Positions 1-11,043 of a stretch of DNA of 64,000 nt are shown here, one piece after another. The stretch covers positions 62,001 through 126,000 of the forward strand of contig NZ_JAHWGT010000021.1 of the NCBI RefSeq assembly GCF_020873895.1, in the 5' to 3' direction. The notes under the pieces are model-generated. The model saw nothing but the letters and a program-made list of their open reading frames with translations, did not search any database and had not been told where the DNA came from. Position numbers and translations under genes: made by a program. This DNA is from Streptomyces sp. DH12. GTDB taxonomy: Bacteria > Actinomycetota > Actinomycetes > Streptomycetales > Streptomycetaceae. The number at the start of each line of letters is the position of its first letter. Within the stretch, counting starts at the first letter, position 1.

Positions 1-117
1 GCCGTCGGTGGAACCCTGTTCGCGGCCGGCGGCCGTGTCGTGGCCGACCAGGAAGCCGTAGAGGCTCCACCCGCTCGCCGCGACGGCGATCCGGTTGGCC
101 GGCCGGTTTCCTTTCCT
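1..117 (-). CDS. Partial open frame at the left edge, no clear start
   Basis: On the minus strand a frame is open from position 117 to the window edge. From about position 96 leftwards nearly every codon ends in G or C, the local mark of coding DNA, and it reads N-R-I-A-V-A-A-S-G-W-S-L-Y-G-F-L. An in-frame TGA lies at 118-120 and no ATG, GTG or TTG follows it. A GTG in a neighbouring frame sits beside a purine-rich AAGGAAAGG stretch. It is either a gene with an unusual start, a frameshifted remnant, or chance. I do not recognise the family. Confidence 0.3.
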
Positions 118-288
118 TCACGGGTCGTTTTCCTGTGGGGGGTGCGGGGTCGAGAGGTGGTGTGGGGATCGGGGGACACGGTACGGCCCCCGCCGGGGCT
201 CCCGGAGGGCGAGCCGCGCGCCCCGCGGGCGGGTGTACGGACAGCCGGCCGCCCCGTGCGGTCGGCCGCCGCGCGGGGCTCTCGCGTC
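118..288. other. Intergenic stretch, no gene seen
   Basis: This GC-rich stretch lies between the left-edge frame and the 3' end of the MocR-type regulator. Plus-strand open frames here are arginine- and proline-rich antisense shadows. Self-complementary GC runs around 245-280 could act as a weak terminator for the regulator, but I see no clean stem. Confidence 0.5.
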
Positions 289-1809
289 TCACGGCGCTTC
301 GGGGAGCGCCCGCAGCAGTGCCGCCAGCGCCCCCGACCACTGGCTGTCCGTGGGAGTGCCGTAGCCGATCACCAGAGCGTCCCGGCCGGGCCCGGAGGAG
401 TCGGGGTGGCGGAACCGACTCAGCCCCTGGAGGGCGAGGCCCTGCCGCGCGGCGGCCCGGACCGCCGCCTGTTCCGTGCCGGGTGGCAGCTCCACGACGA
501 CGTGCAGCCCCGCAGCGACGCCTGAGACCCGCAGGTGCGGCGCGTGTGCGGCGAGAGCACGGACCAGTTCGTTGCGGCGGCGCCGGTAGTGCAACCGCAT
601 CTTCCGCACGTGCCGGTCGTACGCGCCCGAGGCGATGAACTCGGCCAGGGTCAGCTGGTCCAGCGCGCCCGGCGTCCACTCCACGTCACCCTTCGCCGCG
701 ACCACCTCCCCCACCAGCTGCGGGGGCAGCACCATCCAACCCAGGCGCAGTCCCGGCGCGAGGGACTTGCTCGCGGTGCCCAGGTAGACCACCCGGTCCG
801 GGTCCAGTGCCTGGAGGGCGCCGACGGGCAGCCTCTGACGCGCTTCCGCCCGCTCCCCCGGCTGCACGGGGGTCGCCTCCACCGGCTGCCGGTCGTAGCG
901 GAACTCGCCGTCGTAGTCGTCCTCCAGGACGAGCCCGCCCGAGGCGCGCGCCCAGTCGACGAGGGCGGCGCGGCGGTCCGGCGGGAGGGCGCCGCCCAGC
1001 GGGAACTGGTGGGCGGGCGTGATGAGCACGGCGCCGGGCCGGCCGGCGGCGCCCTCGGCGAGCGCCTCGGTGCGGGTGCCGTACTCGTCGAGCGGGAGCG
1101 GCGGCGTGCGCAACCCGGCGGCGGCCAGGCGCCGCCAGTGCACGTCGAGGCCGTACGACTCGACGGCGACGTCCTTCACGCGGCGGGCGTGCAGGACACC
1201 GCCCAGCAGCATCAGGCCGTGGGCGAAGCCGGAGCACACCACGATCCGGTCGGCGTCGGCGTGCACTCCGCGCGAGCGGGCGAGGTACTCGGCGAGCACG
1301 GCCCGCAGCTCGGGCCGTCCGCGCGGGTCGCCGTAGCCGAACGCGTCGTGCGGTGCGTCGGTGAGGGCCCGGCGGGACGCCTTGAGCCACTCCGCGCGCG
1401 GGAAGGAGCCCAGGTCGGGGGTGCCGGGGTGGAGCGTGTGCAGCGGTTTGCCGGTGCGGGCGTGGGCGCGCTGCCACGGCAGCGGCGAGGTGCCGCCGGC
1501 CTGCGCCCGGCGGGCCGGGAGGGGGGCGGCGCGGCGGGCGACGCGGGTGCCGGAGCCCTGGCGGGCGGTGAGCCAGCCCTCGGCGACCAGCTCGGCGTAG
1601 GCGTCGGCGACGGTGTTGCGGGCCACGCCGAGGTCCGCGGCGAGCGTCCGGGAGGACGGCAGGCGGGTGCCGGGGGCGAGGCGGCCGCTGCGGACGGCCT
1701 CGCGCAGGGCGTCCATCAGCCCGGCACGCAGGCCGCCGCCCCTGCCGATGTCCAGGTGGAGATCGGTGCCGAGGGCGGCGGCGTCCGAAGTGGCCCGGTG
1801 ATCCGTCAT
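289..1809 (-). CDS. MocR-family GntR regulator with aminotransferase-like domain
   Basis: A 506-residue PLP-dependent transcription regulator. Residues about 25-92 form a GntR winged helix (RLPSSRTLAADLGVARNTV), followed by a class I aminotransferase-like domain. In that domain G-Y-G-D at 158-161, D-D-Y-D-G-E-F at 297-303 and the PLP lysine in T-A-S-K-S (K348) are intact, so cofactor binding is likely. MocR proteins usually sense PLP or an amino compound; the ligand here is unknown. It is divergent from the AhpD-like gene with only 47 bp between starts, so it probably controls that gene and itself. Confidence 0.9.
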   Translation of the reverse strand: MTDHRATSDAAALGTDLHLDIGRGGGLRAGLMDALREAVRSGRLAPGTRLPSSRTLAADLGVARNTVADAYAELVAEGWLTARQGSGTRVARRAAPLPARRAQAGGTSPLPWQRAHARTGKPLHTLHPGTPDLGSFPRAEWLKASRRALTDAPHDAFGYGDPRGRPELRAVLAEYLARSRGVHADADRIVVCSGFAHGLMLLGGVLHARRVKDVAVESYGLDVHWRRLAAAGLRTPPLPLDEYGTRTEALAEGAAGRPGAVLITPAHQFPLGGALPPDRRAALVDWARASGGLVLEDDYDGEFRYDRQPVEATPVQPGERAEARQRLPVGALQALDPDRVVYLGTASKSLAPGLRLGWMVLPPQLVGEVVAAKGDVEWTPGALDQLTLAEFIASGAYDRHVRKMRLHYRRRRNELVRALAAHAPHLRVSGVAAGLHVVVELPPGTEQAAVRAAARQGLALQGLSRFRHPDSSGPGRDALVIGYGTPTDSQWSGALAALLRALPEAP

Positions 1810-1813
1810 GGAA

Positions 1814-1822
1814 ATGGACCAT
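1814..1822. promoter_or_regulatory. Small palindrome in the MocR/AhpD divergent promoter
   Basis: The 47-bp gap between two divergent starts contains ATGG-A-CCAT, a perfect short palindrome and the only obvious symmetric element there. It is a candidate operator half or core for the MocR regulator. Only position and symmetry support it. Confidence 0.3.
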
Positions 1823-1856
1823 ACCGCTGCGCCAACACCCGCGTACCGTCAAGGAC

Positions 1857-2402
1857 ATGACGACGCAGACGCACGCACAGCAGCAGACCCCGTCCACCTC
1901 CGCCGCCACCGCCGCCGCACCTGGCGGCCTCGCCGCCGAGCACCCCGCCCGCCTGGACATGTCCGCGCACGCCCCGGAGGTGTACCGGGCGATGCTCCGG
2001 CTGGACGGCGCCGCCAACAAGGCCCTCGACCCGGTGCTGGTCGAGCTGGTCAAGATCCGCGCCTCACAGCTCAACCACTGCGCCTTCTGCCTGGACATGC
2101 ACACCAAGGACGCCCTCGCGGCGGGCGAGTCCGTCGAGCGGATCGTGCAGCTGAGCGCCTGGGAGGAGTCGCGCCACTTCTACACGGAGAAGGAACTGGC
2201 GGCGCTCGCGCTGACGGAGGCGGTCACGGTCCTCACGGACGGCTTCGTCCCGGACGAGGTGTACGCGCGGGCGGCGGAGCACTTCGACGAGGTCGAGCTC
2301 GCCCACCTGATCGCGTCGATCATCGTGATCAACTCCTGGAACCGGATCGCCGTGACGTGCCGCTCGGTGCCGGGCCACTACACGCCGGGCCAGTACAAGT
2401 GA
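1857..2402 (+). CDS. Carboxymuconolactone decarboxylase / AhpD-like protein
   Basis: A 181-residue protein of the AhpD-like fold. The diagnostic C-x-x-C and following histidine are present in N-H-C-A-F-C-L-D-M-H (C75, C78, H82), the disulfide redox centre of alkylhydroperoxidase-type members. I therefore favour a peroxidase or antioxidant role over lactone decarboxylation. The first 25 residues are a low-complexity T/A/Q tail. Its stop overlaps the next start (GTGA), so the two are translationally coupled. The divergent MocR gene is the likely regulator. Confidence 0.88.
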   Translation: MTTQTHAQQQTPSTSAATAAAPGGLAAEHPARLDMSAHAPEVYRAMLRLDGAANKALDPVLVELVKIRASQLNHCAFCLDMHTKDALAAGESVERIVQLSAWEESRHFYTEKELAALALTEAVTVLTDGFVPDEVYARAAEHFDEVELAHLIASIIVINSWNRIAVTCRSVPGHYTPGQYK

Positions 2403-3217
2403 CGCGGCGGGCGGCCCGGGAACGGGCGGCCCGGCTCGCGGCGGAGTTCCGGGCCCTGCACCGCGACCGGCCCCGGCGGGACCCGCTGGTCCTGCCGGGC
2501 CCGTGGGACGCCGGGAGCGCCCGGGTCCTCGCCGCCGCGGGACACCCGGCGCTGGCGACGCCGTCCGCGGGGGTGGCGGCGTCGCTGGGGTACGAGGACG
2601 GGGGGACGCCCGCCGACGAGATGTTCGCGGCGGTGGCCCGCGTCGTCCGCGCCGTGGACGTACCGGTCTCGGCGGACCTGGAGGCCGGCTACGGGCTGCC
2701 GCCGCGCGAACTGGCCGCCCGGGTCCTCGACGCCGGGCTGGCGGGGGTGAACCTGGAGGACAGCGGGGACTTCGGGAGCAGCGGGGAGCCCGGGGACGGC
2801 CGGCCCGGTGGGTCGGGCGGGGCCCGCGGCGCCGGCGGCGGGTTGCGGGACGCCGGGGCGCACGCCGCGTGGCTGGCGGAGTTCCGGGAGGCGGCGGGCG
2901 GCGAGCTGTTCCTGAACGCCCGGGTGGACACCTACCGCCACGGGGTGGCGGACCCGGAGGAGACCGTCCGCCGCTGCCTGCTGTACGTCGAGGCGGGCGC
3001 GGACGGGGTGTACCCGATCCTCGCCCCGCCGGAGCACCTGCCCCTGCTCGCCGCGCGGGTCCCGGTGCCGGTCAACGCGCTCGCCGTGCCCGGTGGGCCC
3101 GGGGTCGCGGAGCTGGGTCGGCTGGGCGCGGGCCGCGTCACGTTCGGCGCGGGCATGCACGGCCGCACCATGGCGGCGCTGCGGGCGGTGGCGGACGAGG
3201 TCCGCCCGGCCGTGTGA
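2399..3217 (+). CDS. Isocitrate lyase / PEP mutase family protein
   Basis: A 272-residue TIM-barrel protein of the isocitrate lyase/PEP mutase superfamily. It shows the P-W-D-A-G-S start of the first strand (about 35-40), metal-site acidic residues in S-A-D-L-E-A-G-Y-G (91-99), and N-L-E-D-S near residue 117. The K-K-C-G-H loop of true isocitrate lyases is absent, so it is a PEP-mutase/oxaloacetate-hydrolase-like member of unknown substrate. The GTG start overlaps the upstream stop by four bases; longer upstream extensions of this frame are shadows. The region between about residues 122 and 155 is a Gly/Pro/Ser-rich insertion. Confidence 0.88.
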   Translation: MTRRAARERAARLAAEFRALHRDRPRRDPLVLPGPWDAGSARVLAAAGHPALATPSAGVAASLGYEDGGTPADEMFAAVARVVRAVDVPVSADLEAGYGLPPRELAARVLDAGLAGVNLEDSGDFGSSGEPGDGRPGGSGGARGAGGGLRDAGAHAAWLAEFREAAGGELFLNARVDTYRHGVADPEETVRRCLLYVEAGADGVYPILAPPEHLPLLAARVPVPVNALAVPGGPGVAELGRLGAGRVTFGAGMHGRTMAALRAVADEVRPAV

Positions 3218-3243
3218 CGGGGCGCCGTCACACGGCCGGGCGG
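3202..3243. terminator. Perfect hairpin between convergent genes
   Basis: A 17-bp perfect stem (3204-3220 with 3225-3241) extends to about 19 bp and has a four-base GGCG loop. It overlaps the PEP-mutase-like stop codon and faces the end of the betaine operon. There is no U-tract, which is common for terminators at this GC content. It may act in both directions. Confidence 0.75.
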
Positions 3244-3333
3244 GTGCGGGCCCGGGCCAGGCGGGGCGTCGGGCCGGAGGCCGGGCGGGCGCCGCGTCGG
3301 GCCGGGGCCGGGCCGAGCCGGGCGGGGGCCCGG

Positions 3334-4365
3334 TCAGCGCGGGAGCCAGGTCTTCCAGGTGGCCTCGTTGTCCTTGGCCCACCTCTCCGCCGCCTCCTGC
3401 GGGGACAGCTTCTCGTGGGCGATCATGAGGGCGACCTCGTTCTGCTGCTCGGTCGTCCACCGGAAGTTCTTCAGGAAGGTGGCGGCTTCCCCGCCCTCCT
3501 TCGCGAAGTCGGCGTTGAGGAACTTCTGCAGGGGCGTGTCCGGGTACGCGCAGGCGATCTTCGCCGGGTCGGCGTCACACCCCTCCTCGTACCGGGGCAG
3601 CTTCACCTCGACCATCTCGACCTGCGAGTTCAGCCACTGCGGCGTCCACCAGTAGGTGAGGAACGGCTTGCGGTCCTCCGCCTTCTTCCGGATGGCGGTG
3701 ATCTGCGCGGCCTCGGAGCCCGCGTAGTTGGTCTTCAGGTCGAGGTCGAGGTTGCGGATGAGCGCCTCGTCGTGCGTGACGTAGTCGGGCGAGCCCTCCA
3801 GGAGTTCGCCCTTGCCGCCCGACTCGGCGGTCGCGAACCGGTCCGCGTACTTGTCGAGGTTGCGCCAGTCCGTGACGTCGGGGTGCGCGTCCGCGAAGTA
3901 CTTCGGCACGAACCAGCCGATGTGGCCGGTCACCCCGAGGTCGCCGCCGTTGACGACGGTCTTCTTCTCCTCGACGTACCGCTTCTCCTGCTCGGGGTGG
4001 CCCCAGTCCTCCAGGACCGCGTGGACGTCGCCCCGGGACAGCGCGTCCCAGGCGAGGACCTCGCCCATCTGCTGGGTCTTGACGGTGTAGCCCAGCTCCT
4101 TCTCCAGGAGGTACTCGGCGACGGCCGCGTTGGCCTGGGCGCCGACCCAGGAGGGGACGGAGAGCCGGACGGTCTTCGCGTCGCCGCCCGCGTACTGGGA
4201 CCTGCCGGTCTCGGCCGCCCCGCAGCCGCCGAGGGCCAGCACGCCGAGGGCGACGGCGACGGCCGTGGCCGCGCGGGCGGTGCGGGGCGCGCGGGCGGTG
4301 CGACCGGTGGCGCCCGTGGCGGTATCTGTCGTGCGGGTGGTGCTGCTGCTGTCGGTGGTGCGCAT
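3334..4365 (-). CDS. proX: Glycine betaine/choline ABC transporter substrate-binding lipoprotein
   Basis: A 343-residue OpuAC/ProX-type binding protein. A Thr/Arg-rich n-region of about 33 residues precedes a hydrophobic stretch and the lipobox L-G-G-C (C48). The mature part has aromatic residues expected for a quaternary-ammonium cage (V-P-S-W-V-G, E-D-W-G-H, Y-W-W-T-P-Q-W). It lies 26 bp after the permease gene as the last gene of the betB-betA-ATPase-permease-binding protein operon. That context points to betaine or choline as ligand; which one cannot be told from sequence. Confidence 0.9.
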   Translation of the reverse strand: MRTTDSSSTTRTTDTATGATGRTARAPRTARAATAVAVALGVLALGGCGAAETGRSQYAGGDAKTVRLSVPSWVGAQANAAVAEYLLEKELGYTVKTQQMGEVLAWDALSRGDVHAVLEDWGHPEQEKRYVEEKKTVVNGGDLGVTGHIGWFVPKYFADAHPDVTDWRNLDKYADRFATAESGGKGELLEGSPDYVTHDEALIRNLDLDLKTNYAGSEAAQITAIRKKAEDRKPFLTYWWTPQWLNSQVEMVEVKLPRYEEGCDADPAKIACAYPDTPLQKFLNADFAKEGGEAATFLKNFRWTTEQQNEVALMIAHEKLSPQEAAERWAKDNEATWKTWLPR

Positions 4366-4391
4366 GGGGTGCTCCTGTGGGGCGCGTGCGG

Positions 4392-6646
4392 TCAGTGCTT
4401 CGGCGTGCGCGCCGTCGGTTGCGTGAGCCGGTCCAGGACCAGGCCCAGGCAGACGATCGCGAGACCGGCCGTCACGCCGAGGCCCATCTCGCCCCGCGAC
4501 AGCCCCTTCACGACGTCGTAGCCGAGTGCGCCACCGCCGACGAGACCGCCGACGACGACCACGGCCAGGACCAGGACGACGCCCTGGTTGACGGCGAGCT
4601 GGAGCGCCGGGCGGGCGAGGGGCAGCTGCACCTGGAAGAGCTGCTGCCGCGTCGACGCGCCCATCGAACGGGCCGCCTCCAGGGCCGCCGGGTCCACCTC
4701 GCGGACCCCCTGCGCGGTGATGCGGACGACGGCGGGCAGCGCGTACACCACCGCCGCGATGATCGCCGCGGCGCGGCTGACGCCGAACAGGGCCACGACC
4801 GGGATGAGGTAGACGAACTGCGGCAGCGTCTGGAGCGTGTCCAGCACCGGCCGCAGCCAGCGCTCCACCCACGGCAGCCGGGCGCAGGCCACGCCCACGA
4901 GGACGCCCACGACCAGGGTGACGGCGAGCGCGGCGACGACCTGCGACAGCGTGTCCAGCGACTGCGTCCACACGCCGAGCACGCCGGTCGCGGCGAGCGC
5001 GAGCGTCGCGGTCAGCGCCGTGCGCCAGGTGCCGACCAGCCGGGCCAGCACGGCGACCGCCAGCAGCAGCGCCCACCAGGGCAGCCACTGCAGGCCGTCG
5101 CGGAGCGGGTTGAGGAGCCAGACGGTGAACGTCTCCGACCAGACCTCCGTACCGCCGAGGACGGGCACGCCGGAGGAGAAGTGGTCGACGACCCAGTCCT
5201 GCGCCCGGTTGACGGGCGCGGAGATGTCGTACGTCCACCCCTGCGGCCAGCGCGGGCCGAGCGCGAGGCCGGCGACGGTCGCGGCGAGGGTGCCGGCCGC
5301 GGCGAGCGCCCACGCGGAGCGGCCGTGCAGCGGGCCCGCGCCGGGGTCCGCGGCGGCGCCCATGCGGTCGCCCGCCGCGGCGGTCGTACGGTCCAGCCAG
5401 ACGGCGATCAGCACGATCGGGACGCCCGCGGCGAGCGCCTTGCCGACGTCGACGGTGGACAGCGCCGAGTACACCTCCTCGCCGAGGCCGCCCGCGCCGA
5501 CGAGGGCGGCGATGACCACCATGGACAGCGCCATCATGATCGTCTGGTTGAGCCCGAGGAGCATCTGCCGGCGCGCCAGGGGCAGGCGCGCGGTCCACAG
5601 GCGCTGGCGGCGGCCGGCGCCCAGCGACACGGACGCCTCCAGCACGCCGGGGTCGGCGGAGCGCAGGCCCAGCGCGGTGAGGCGGGCCATCGGCGGGGCG
5701 GCGTAGATGACCGTGCAGAACAGCGCGGCGGGGGTGCCGGTGCCGAAGACCAGCACGAACGGCAGGAGGTACGCGAACGCCGGCAGCACCTGCATGGTGT
5801 CGAGCACCGGGCGCAGCGCGCGGTCGACGCGGTCGGAGAGCCCGGCGGCGAGCCCGATCACCACGCCGAGCAGCGCGGCGACGGCCACGGCCACGACCAT
5901 CAGCGCGATGGTGAGCAGCGTGGCGTTCCACATGCCGAGCAGCCCGCACACGGCGAACGCGCCGAGGGCCGTGGCGGCGACGCGCGCGCCCCGCCGGTCG
6001 AAGCCGGCGGCGCGCCAGGCGAACAGCACCGCGGCGGCCAGGACGCCGGGCCAGCCCATCGCGGCGAGGAGCCGGTACACCGCGTCGACGGCGTCGGTGG
6101 CGGTGTTGGAGAGGTGGAGCAGGAAGTACAGGAAGGCGGGGTGGGTGTCGCGGTTGTCGAGCACCCAGGTGTTGGCGGCGTCGAGCGGCGTGGACAGGTC
6201 GACGGTCAGCGCGGCGGGCCAGGCGCCGCCGCCGAGCAGCCACGCGCCGAGCACGCCGAGCACGGCGAGGAGGCCCGCGGCGGCCCCCCACCGCCCTGCC
6301 CGGGACGTCCTGCCGCCCCGGCCGTGGGCGGTCGGGGTCCCCGGAACGGTGGCACCGGGGGCCGTGCCCGCACCGTACGCGGCGCCGGAGCCACCCACCC
6401 CCGCCCCGGACGCACCGGCGTCCCGCCCCCGGGCGGTCGGCGCGTCCGGGGAGGACGCGGCCGTGCCCGGGGCGGCGGGCGCCTGGGTGTGCCGGGGGGT
6501 GCCGGGGGCCGTGCGCGGGGCGCGGGCGGTCGGATCCGGCGCGGGCCCGCGGGTGCCCGGCGCCCGGGTGTCCGGCGCGTCGGCGGAGGGGTCCACGGCG
6601 ACCGGGGGCTTGTTCGGGGGGTTCTGGTTCGGCGTTCTGGTCGGGG

Positions 6647-6650
<4 letters not shown>
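4392..6650 (-). CDS. proW: Betaine/proline-type ABC transporter permease with two fused permease domains
   Basis: A 752-residue membrane protein. The first 130 or so residues are Pro/Ala/Thr-rich and disordered. Two BPD_transp_1 (ProW-type) domains follow, each with its own EAA-type loop: A-S-V-S-L-G-A-G in the first and A-A-R-S-M-G-A-S in the second. One polypeptide thus supplies both transmembrane halves, where Gram-negative ProW normally forms a homodimer. The ATG overlaps the ATPase stop (ATGA). Confidence 0.9.
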
Positions 6651-7776
<1,126 letters not shown>

Positions 7777-7780
<4 letters not shown>

Positions 7781-9348
7781 CGGGCGTCACCGCCCAGCAG
7801 GTCGGCGGCCTTCTCGCCGACCATCAGCACCGCCACCATCGGGTTGACGGCCGTCATGGTCGGGAAGACCGACGCGTCGGCGACGCGGACCCCCCGCAGC
7901 CCCCTGACCCTCAGCTCCGGGTCGACGACCGCCGTGGGGTCGTCGGCGGCGCCCATCTTGCAGGTGCCGGCGGGGTGGTAGACGGTGTGGGCGGCCTTGC
8001 GGGCGTACTCGCTCAGTTCCTCGTCACCGGTGACGTCCGGCCCCGGGCAGACCTCGCGCTTGAGCCAGGAGGCGAGCGGCTCGGTGGCGGCGACCCGGCG
8101 GGCGATGCGGATGCCGTCGACGAGGGTGCGGGCGTCGTAGTCGTCCTCGTCGGTGAAGTACCGGAAGTCGAGGGCGGGCTTCACCTCGGGGTCGGCGCTG
8201 GTCAGGTAGAGGCGGCCGCGGCTGCGCGGCTTGGGGATGTTGGGCGTCATCGACACGCCGTGCGCGGGCTTCTCGTAGCCGAGGCGCTCGGGGTTGTCGG
8301 TGAAGGGGATCTGGTAGAAGTGGAACATCAGGTCCGGCCCGGGTTCGGCGGGGTCGCGGCGGACGAAGAGCCCGGCGTCGCTGTCCATCGCGGAGTTCTC
8401 GGGGATCGGGCCGTCGGTCTCCCAGACGATGACCGACTCGGGGTGGTCGAGCAGGTTCTCGCCGACGCCCGGCAGGTCGTGGACGACGGGTATGCCGAGC
8501 GCCTCCAGGTCGTGCCGGGGCCCGACGCCGGAGTGCATCAGCAGCCGGGGCGTGTCGACGGCGCCGGCGCACAGGACGACCTCGCGGCGGGCGGTGAGGA
8601 GCGTCTCGGTGCCGTCGGCGCCGCGGACGTGGACGCCGCGGGCGCGGTCGCCGTCGAGTTCCAGCCGGTACGCCCAGGTCTCCAGCCGGATGTGGAGGTT
8701 GGGCCGCTCGTCCATGACGGGGTGGAGGTAGGCGACGGACGCGGAGGAGCGCTTGTTGTCCTCGGGGTGGTAGGCGAGGTCGAAGAAGCCGGCGCCCTCG
8801 TGGAACGGCTTCTTGTTGAACCCGTCGACGTGCGGGACGCCGAGGGCGGCCCGCGCGGCGTCGACGAAGTCGCGGGCGATGGCGTTCCGGTCCTTCTCGT
8901 CGACGGTGACGATGTTGTTGAGGAGCCGGTCGTAGTACGGGTCCATGGCGGCGGCGTGCCAGCCGGTGGCGCCGGCCTCGGCCCACTCCTCCCAGTCGGA
9001 GGGGAGGGGCTTGAAGGAGATCAGCGTGTTGTGGGAGGAGCAGCCGCCGAGGACCCGGGCGCGGCTGTGCCGGATGTGGCTGTTGCCGCGGGGCTGTTCG
9101 ACGGTCGGGTAGTCGTAGTCGAGGTCGCCGCCGAGGAGGCCGAGCCAGCGGCGCAGCGTGAGGACGTCGGGCCGGTCGCGGTCGTCGGGGCCGCCCTCGA
9201 TGACGGCGACGGTGACGTCGGGGTCGTCGGTGAGGCGGCGCGCGATGACGGAGCCGGCGGTGCCGCCTCCGACGATCACGTAGTCGTACTCGGTCTCGGC
9301 CGCGCCGGGGGTCCGGGGCTGCTCGGTATGGAGGGTGTCCGTCTTCAT
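7777..9348 (-). CDS. betA: GMC oxidoreductase, probable choline dehydrogenase
   Basis: A 523-residue FAD-dependent GMC oxidoreductase. The Rossmann FAD motif G-G-G-T-A-G-S is at 27-33, L-G-G-C-S-S-H-N near residue 98, and the catalytic-histidine region H-P-A-G-T-C-K-M-G near the C-terminus. Lying between betaine-aldehyde dehydrogenase and betaine/choline transport genes, it most likely oxidises choline to betaine aldehyde at the membrane or in the cytosol. It starts 43 bp after betB ends. Other alcohol substrates cannot be excluded from sequence alone. Confidence 0.87.
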
Positions 9349-9391
9349 GTGGTGTCCTACGTCCTGTCCTGCGTCCCTGTTCGCTCGCTGC

Positions 9392-10900
9392 TCAGCCCTT
9401 GAACCAGCGCACCGGGCGCGGGGCGAGGTTCTGGTAGACGTGCTTGCTCTCGCGGTACTCGGCGAGGCCGGCGGGGCCGAGTTCGCGGCCGATGCCGCTC
9501 TTGCCGAAGCCGCCCCACTCCGCCTGGGGGAGGTAGGGGTGGAAGTCGTTGATCCAGACGGTGCCGTGGCGCATCCGGCGGGCGACGCGGCGGGCGCGGC
9601 CGGCGTCGGCGGACCAGACGCCGCCGGCGAGGCCGTACTCGGTGTCGTTGGCGAGGGCGACCGCCTCGTCCTCGGTGCGGAAGGTCTCGACGGTGAGGAC
9701 GGGTCCGAAGACCTCCTCGCGGACGATCCGCATGGTGCGGTCGCAGTGGTCGAGGACGGTGGGGCGGTAGAACCAGCCGTCGTCGAGGCCGGGGCCGGTG
9801 GGGCGCTGCCCGCCGGCGCGCAGGACGGCGCCCTCGGCGAGGGCGGAGGCGACGTACTCCTCGGTGCGGGCGAGTTGCTGCGCGGAGACGAGGGGGCCGC
9901 ACTCGACGCCGGGCTCGGTGCCGCGCCCCAGCCGGACGAGGTCGGCGCGGCGGGCGAGTTCGGCGACGAACCGCTCCCGCAGGGACTCCTCGACGATCAG
10001 CCGGGAGCCGGCCGAGCAGACCTGGCCGCTGTGGATGAAGGCGGCGTTGAGGGCCTGGTCGACGGCGGTGTCGAAGGCTTCGGGGGTGGTGCAGGCGTCG
10101 GCGAAGACGACGTTGGGGTTCTTCCCGCCGAGTTCGAGGGCGACCTTCTTCACGCCGTCGGCGGCGGCGCGCATCACCTTGGTGCCGCTGACGAGGCCGC
10201 CGGTGAAGGAGACCAGGTCGACGTCGGGGTGCTCGGCCATCCGCGCGCCGACGGTGGTGCCGGGGCCGGTGACGAGGTTGGCGACGCCGGCCGGCAGTCC
10301 GGCCTCGGCGAGGAGCCGCATCAGGGCCACCGTCGTCAGCGGCGTGATCTCGCTCGGCTTGACGACGAAGGTGTTGCCCGCGGCGAGCGCGGGGGCGATC
10401 TTCCAGCTGGCCTGGAGGAGCGGGTAGTTCCACGGGGTGATCAGCGCGCACACGCCGACCGGCTCGTGCACGACGACGCTGTGGACGTCGGGCGTCCCGG
10501 CGTCGACGACGCGTCCGCCGCTCTCGTGGACGACGAGGTCGGCGAAGTAGCGGAAGGCGTCGGTGACGCAGTCGACGTCGACGCGGCCCTCCTCGACGGT
10601 CTTGCCGGCGTCGCGGCTCTCCAGGAGCCCGAGCGCTTCACGGTCGCGCTGGAGCAGGTCGGCGACCCGCCGCAGCAGCGCCGCCCGCTCGGCGACGGGG
10701 GTGCCGGGCCACTCCCCCTGGCCGTTGTCGAATGCCTCGCGTGCGGCGGCGATCGCGGCGTCGGCGTCCTCGGCGCCGCCCTCCGCCACGACCGCGAGGG
10801 TGGTGGCGTCGGCCGGGTCGAGGACGTCTCGGGTGGCCCCGGAAGCGGCGGTTCGCCACTCCCCGGCCACGTGGATGCTGTGTGTGTGGTGTTCCGACAC
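9392..10900 (-). CDS. betB: Betaine-aldehyde dehydrogenase
   Basis: A 502-residue NAD(P)-dependent aldehyde dehydrogenase. The catalytic glutamate lies in L-E-L-G-G-K-N-P-N and the catalytic cysteine in S-G-Q-V-C-S-A-G-S. The GTG start is chosen because GGAAGG lies about 10 bases upstream and the product then has normal family length; the frame stays open upstream without a better ribosome-binding site. It is the first gene of the betaine operon. No BetI-type repressor is next to it. It should convert betaine aldehyde to the osmoprotectant glycine betaine. Confidence 0.9.
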   Translation of the reverse strand: MSEHHTHSIHVAGEWRTAASGATRDVLDPADATTLAVVAEGGAEDADAAIAAAREAFDNGQGEWPGTPVAERAALLRRVADLLQRDREALGLLESRDAGKTVEEGRVDVDCVTDAFRYFADLVVHESGGRVVDAGTPDVHSVVVHEPVGVCALITPWNYPLLQASWKIAPALAAGNTFVVKPSEITPLTTVALMRLLAEAGLPAGVANLVTGPGTTVGARMAEHPDVDLVSFTGGLVSGTKVMRAAADGVKKVALELGGKNPNVVFADACTTPEAFDTAVDQALNAAFIHSGQVCSAGSRLIVEESLRERFVAELARRADLVRLGRGTEPGVECGPLVSAQQLARTEEYVASALAEGAVLRAGGQRPTGPGLDDGWFYRPTVLDHCDRTMRIVREEVFGPVLTVETFRTEDEAVALANDTEYGLAGGVWSADAGRARRVARRMRHGTVWINDFHPYLPQAEWGGFGKSGIGRELGPAGLAEYRESKHVYQNLAPRPVRWFKG

Positions 10901-11005
10901 TGCGCGTTCGCCTTCCGTACCTGGTGCGGTCAGAACCTTCCTGACCGGCGAGCCCGGCACCTGCCCCGGGCGGGCGGAAGCATGCGCGAAAGTGGCGGGG
11001 GTCAC

Positions 11006-11035
11006 CCGCGGCCGGGCCCCGGGGCCCGGCCGCGG
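11006..11035. terminator. GC-rich palindromic hairpin
   Basis: A 30-bp perfect palindrome, CCGCGGCCGGGCCCC followed directly by its complement, lies between the end of the 173-residue membrane gene and the betB start. It probably terminates the upstream two-gene unit and separates it from the betaine operon. Confidence 0.65.
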
Positions 11036-11043
11036 CGGCCCGG

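Noticed and set aside
40-525. Plus-strand open frame at the left edge
   Set aside because: Arg/Pro-rich, spans an intergenic region and the antisense of the MocR regulator, and lacks codon bias.
535-1860. Long plus-strand open frame opposite the MocR-type regulator
   Set aside because: It is the antisense shadow of a gene with clear GntR and aminotransferase motifs; its product is G/A/R/V-rich without motifs.
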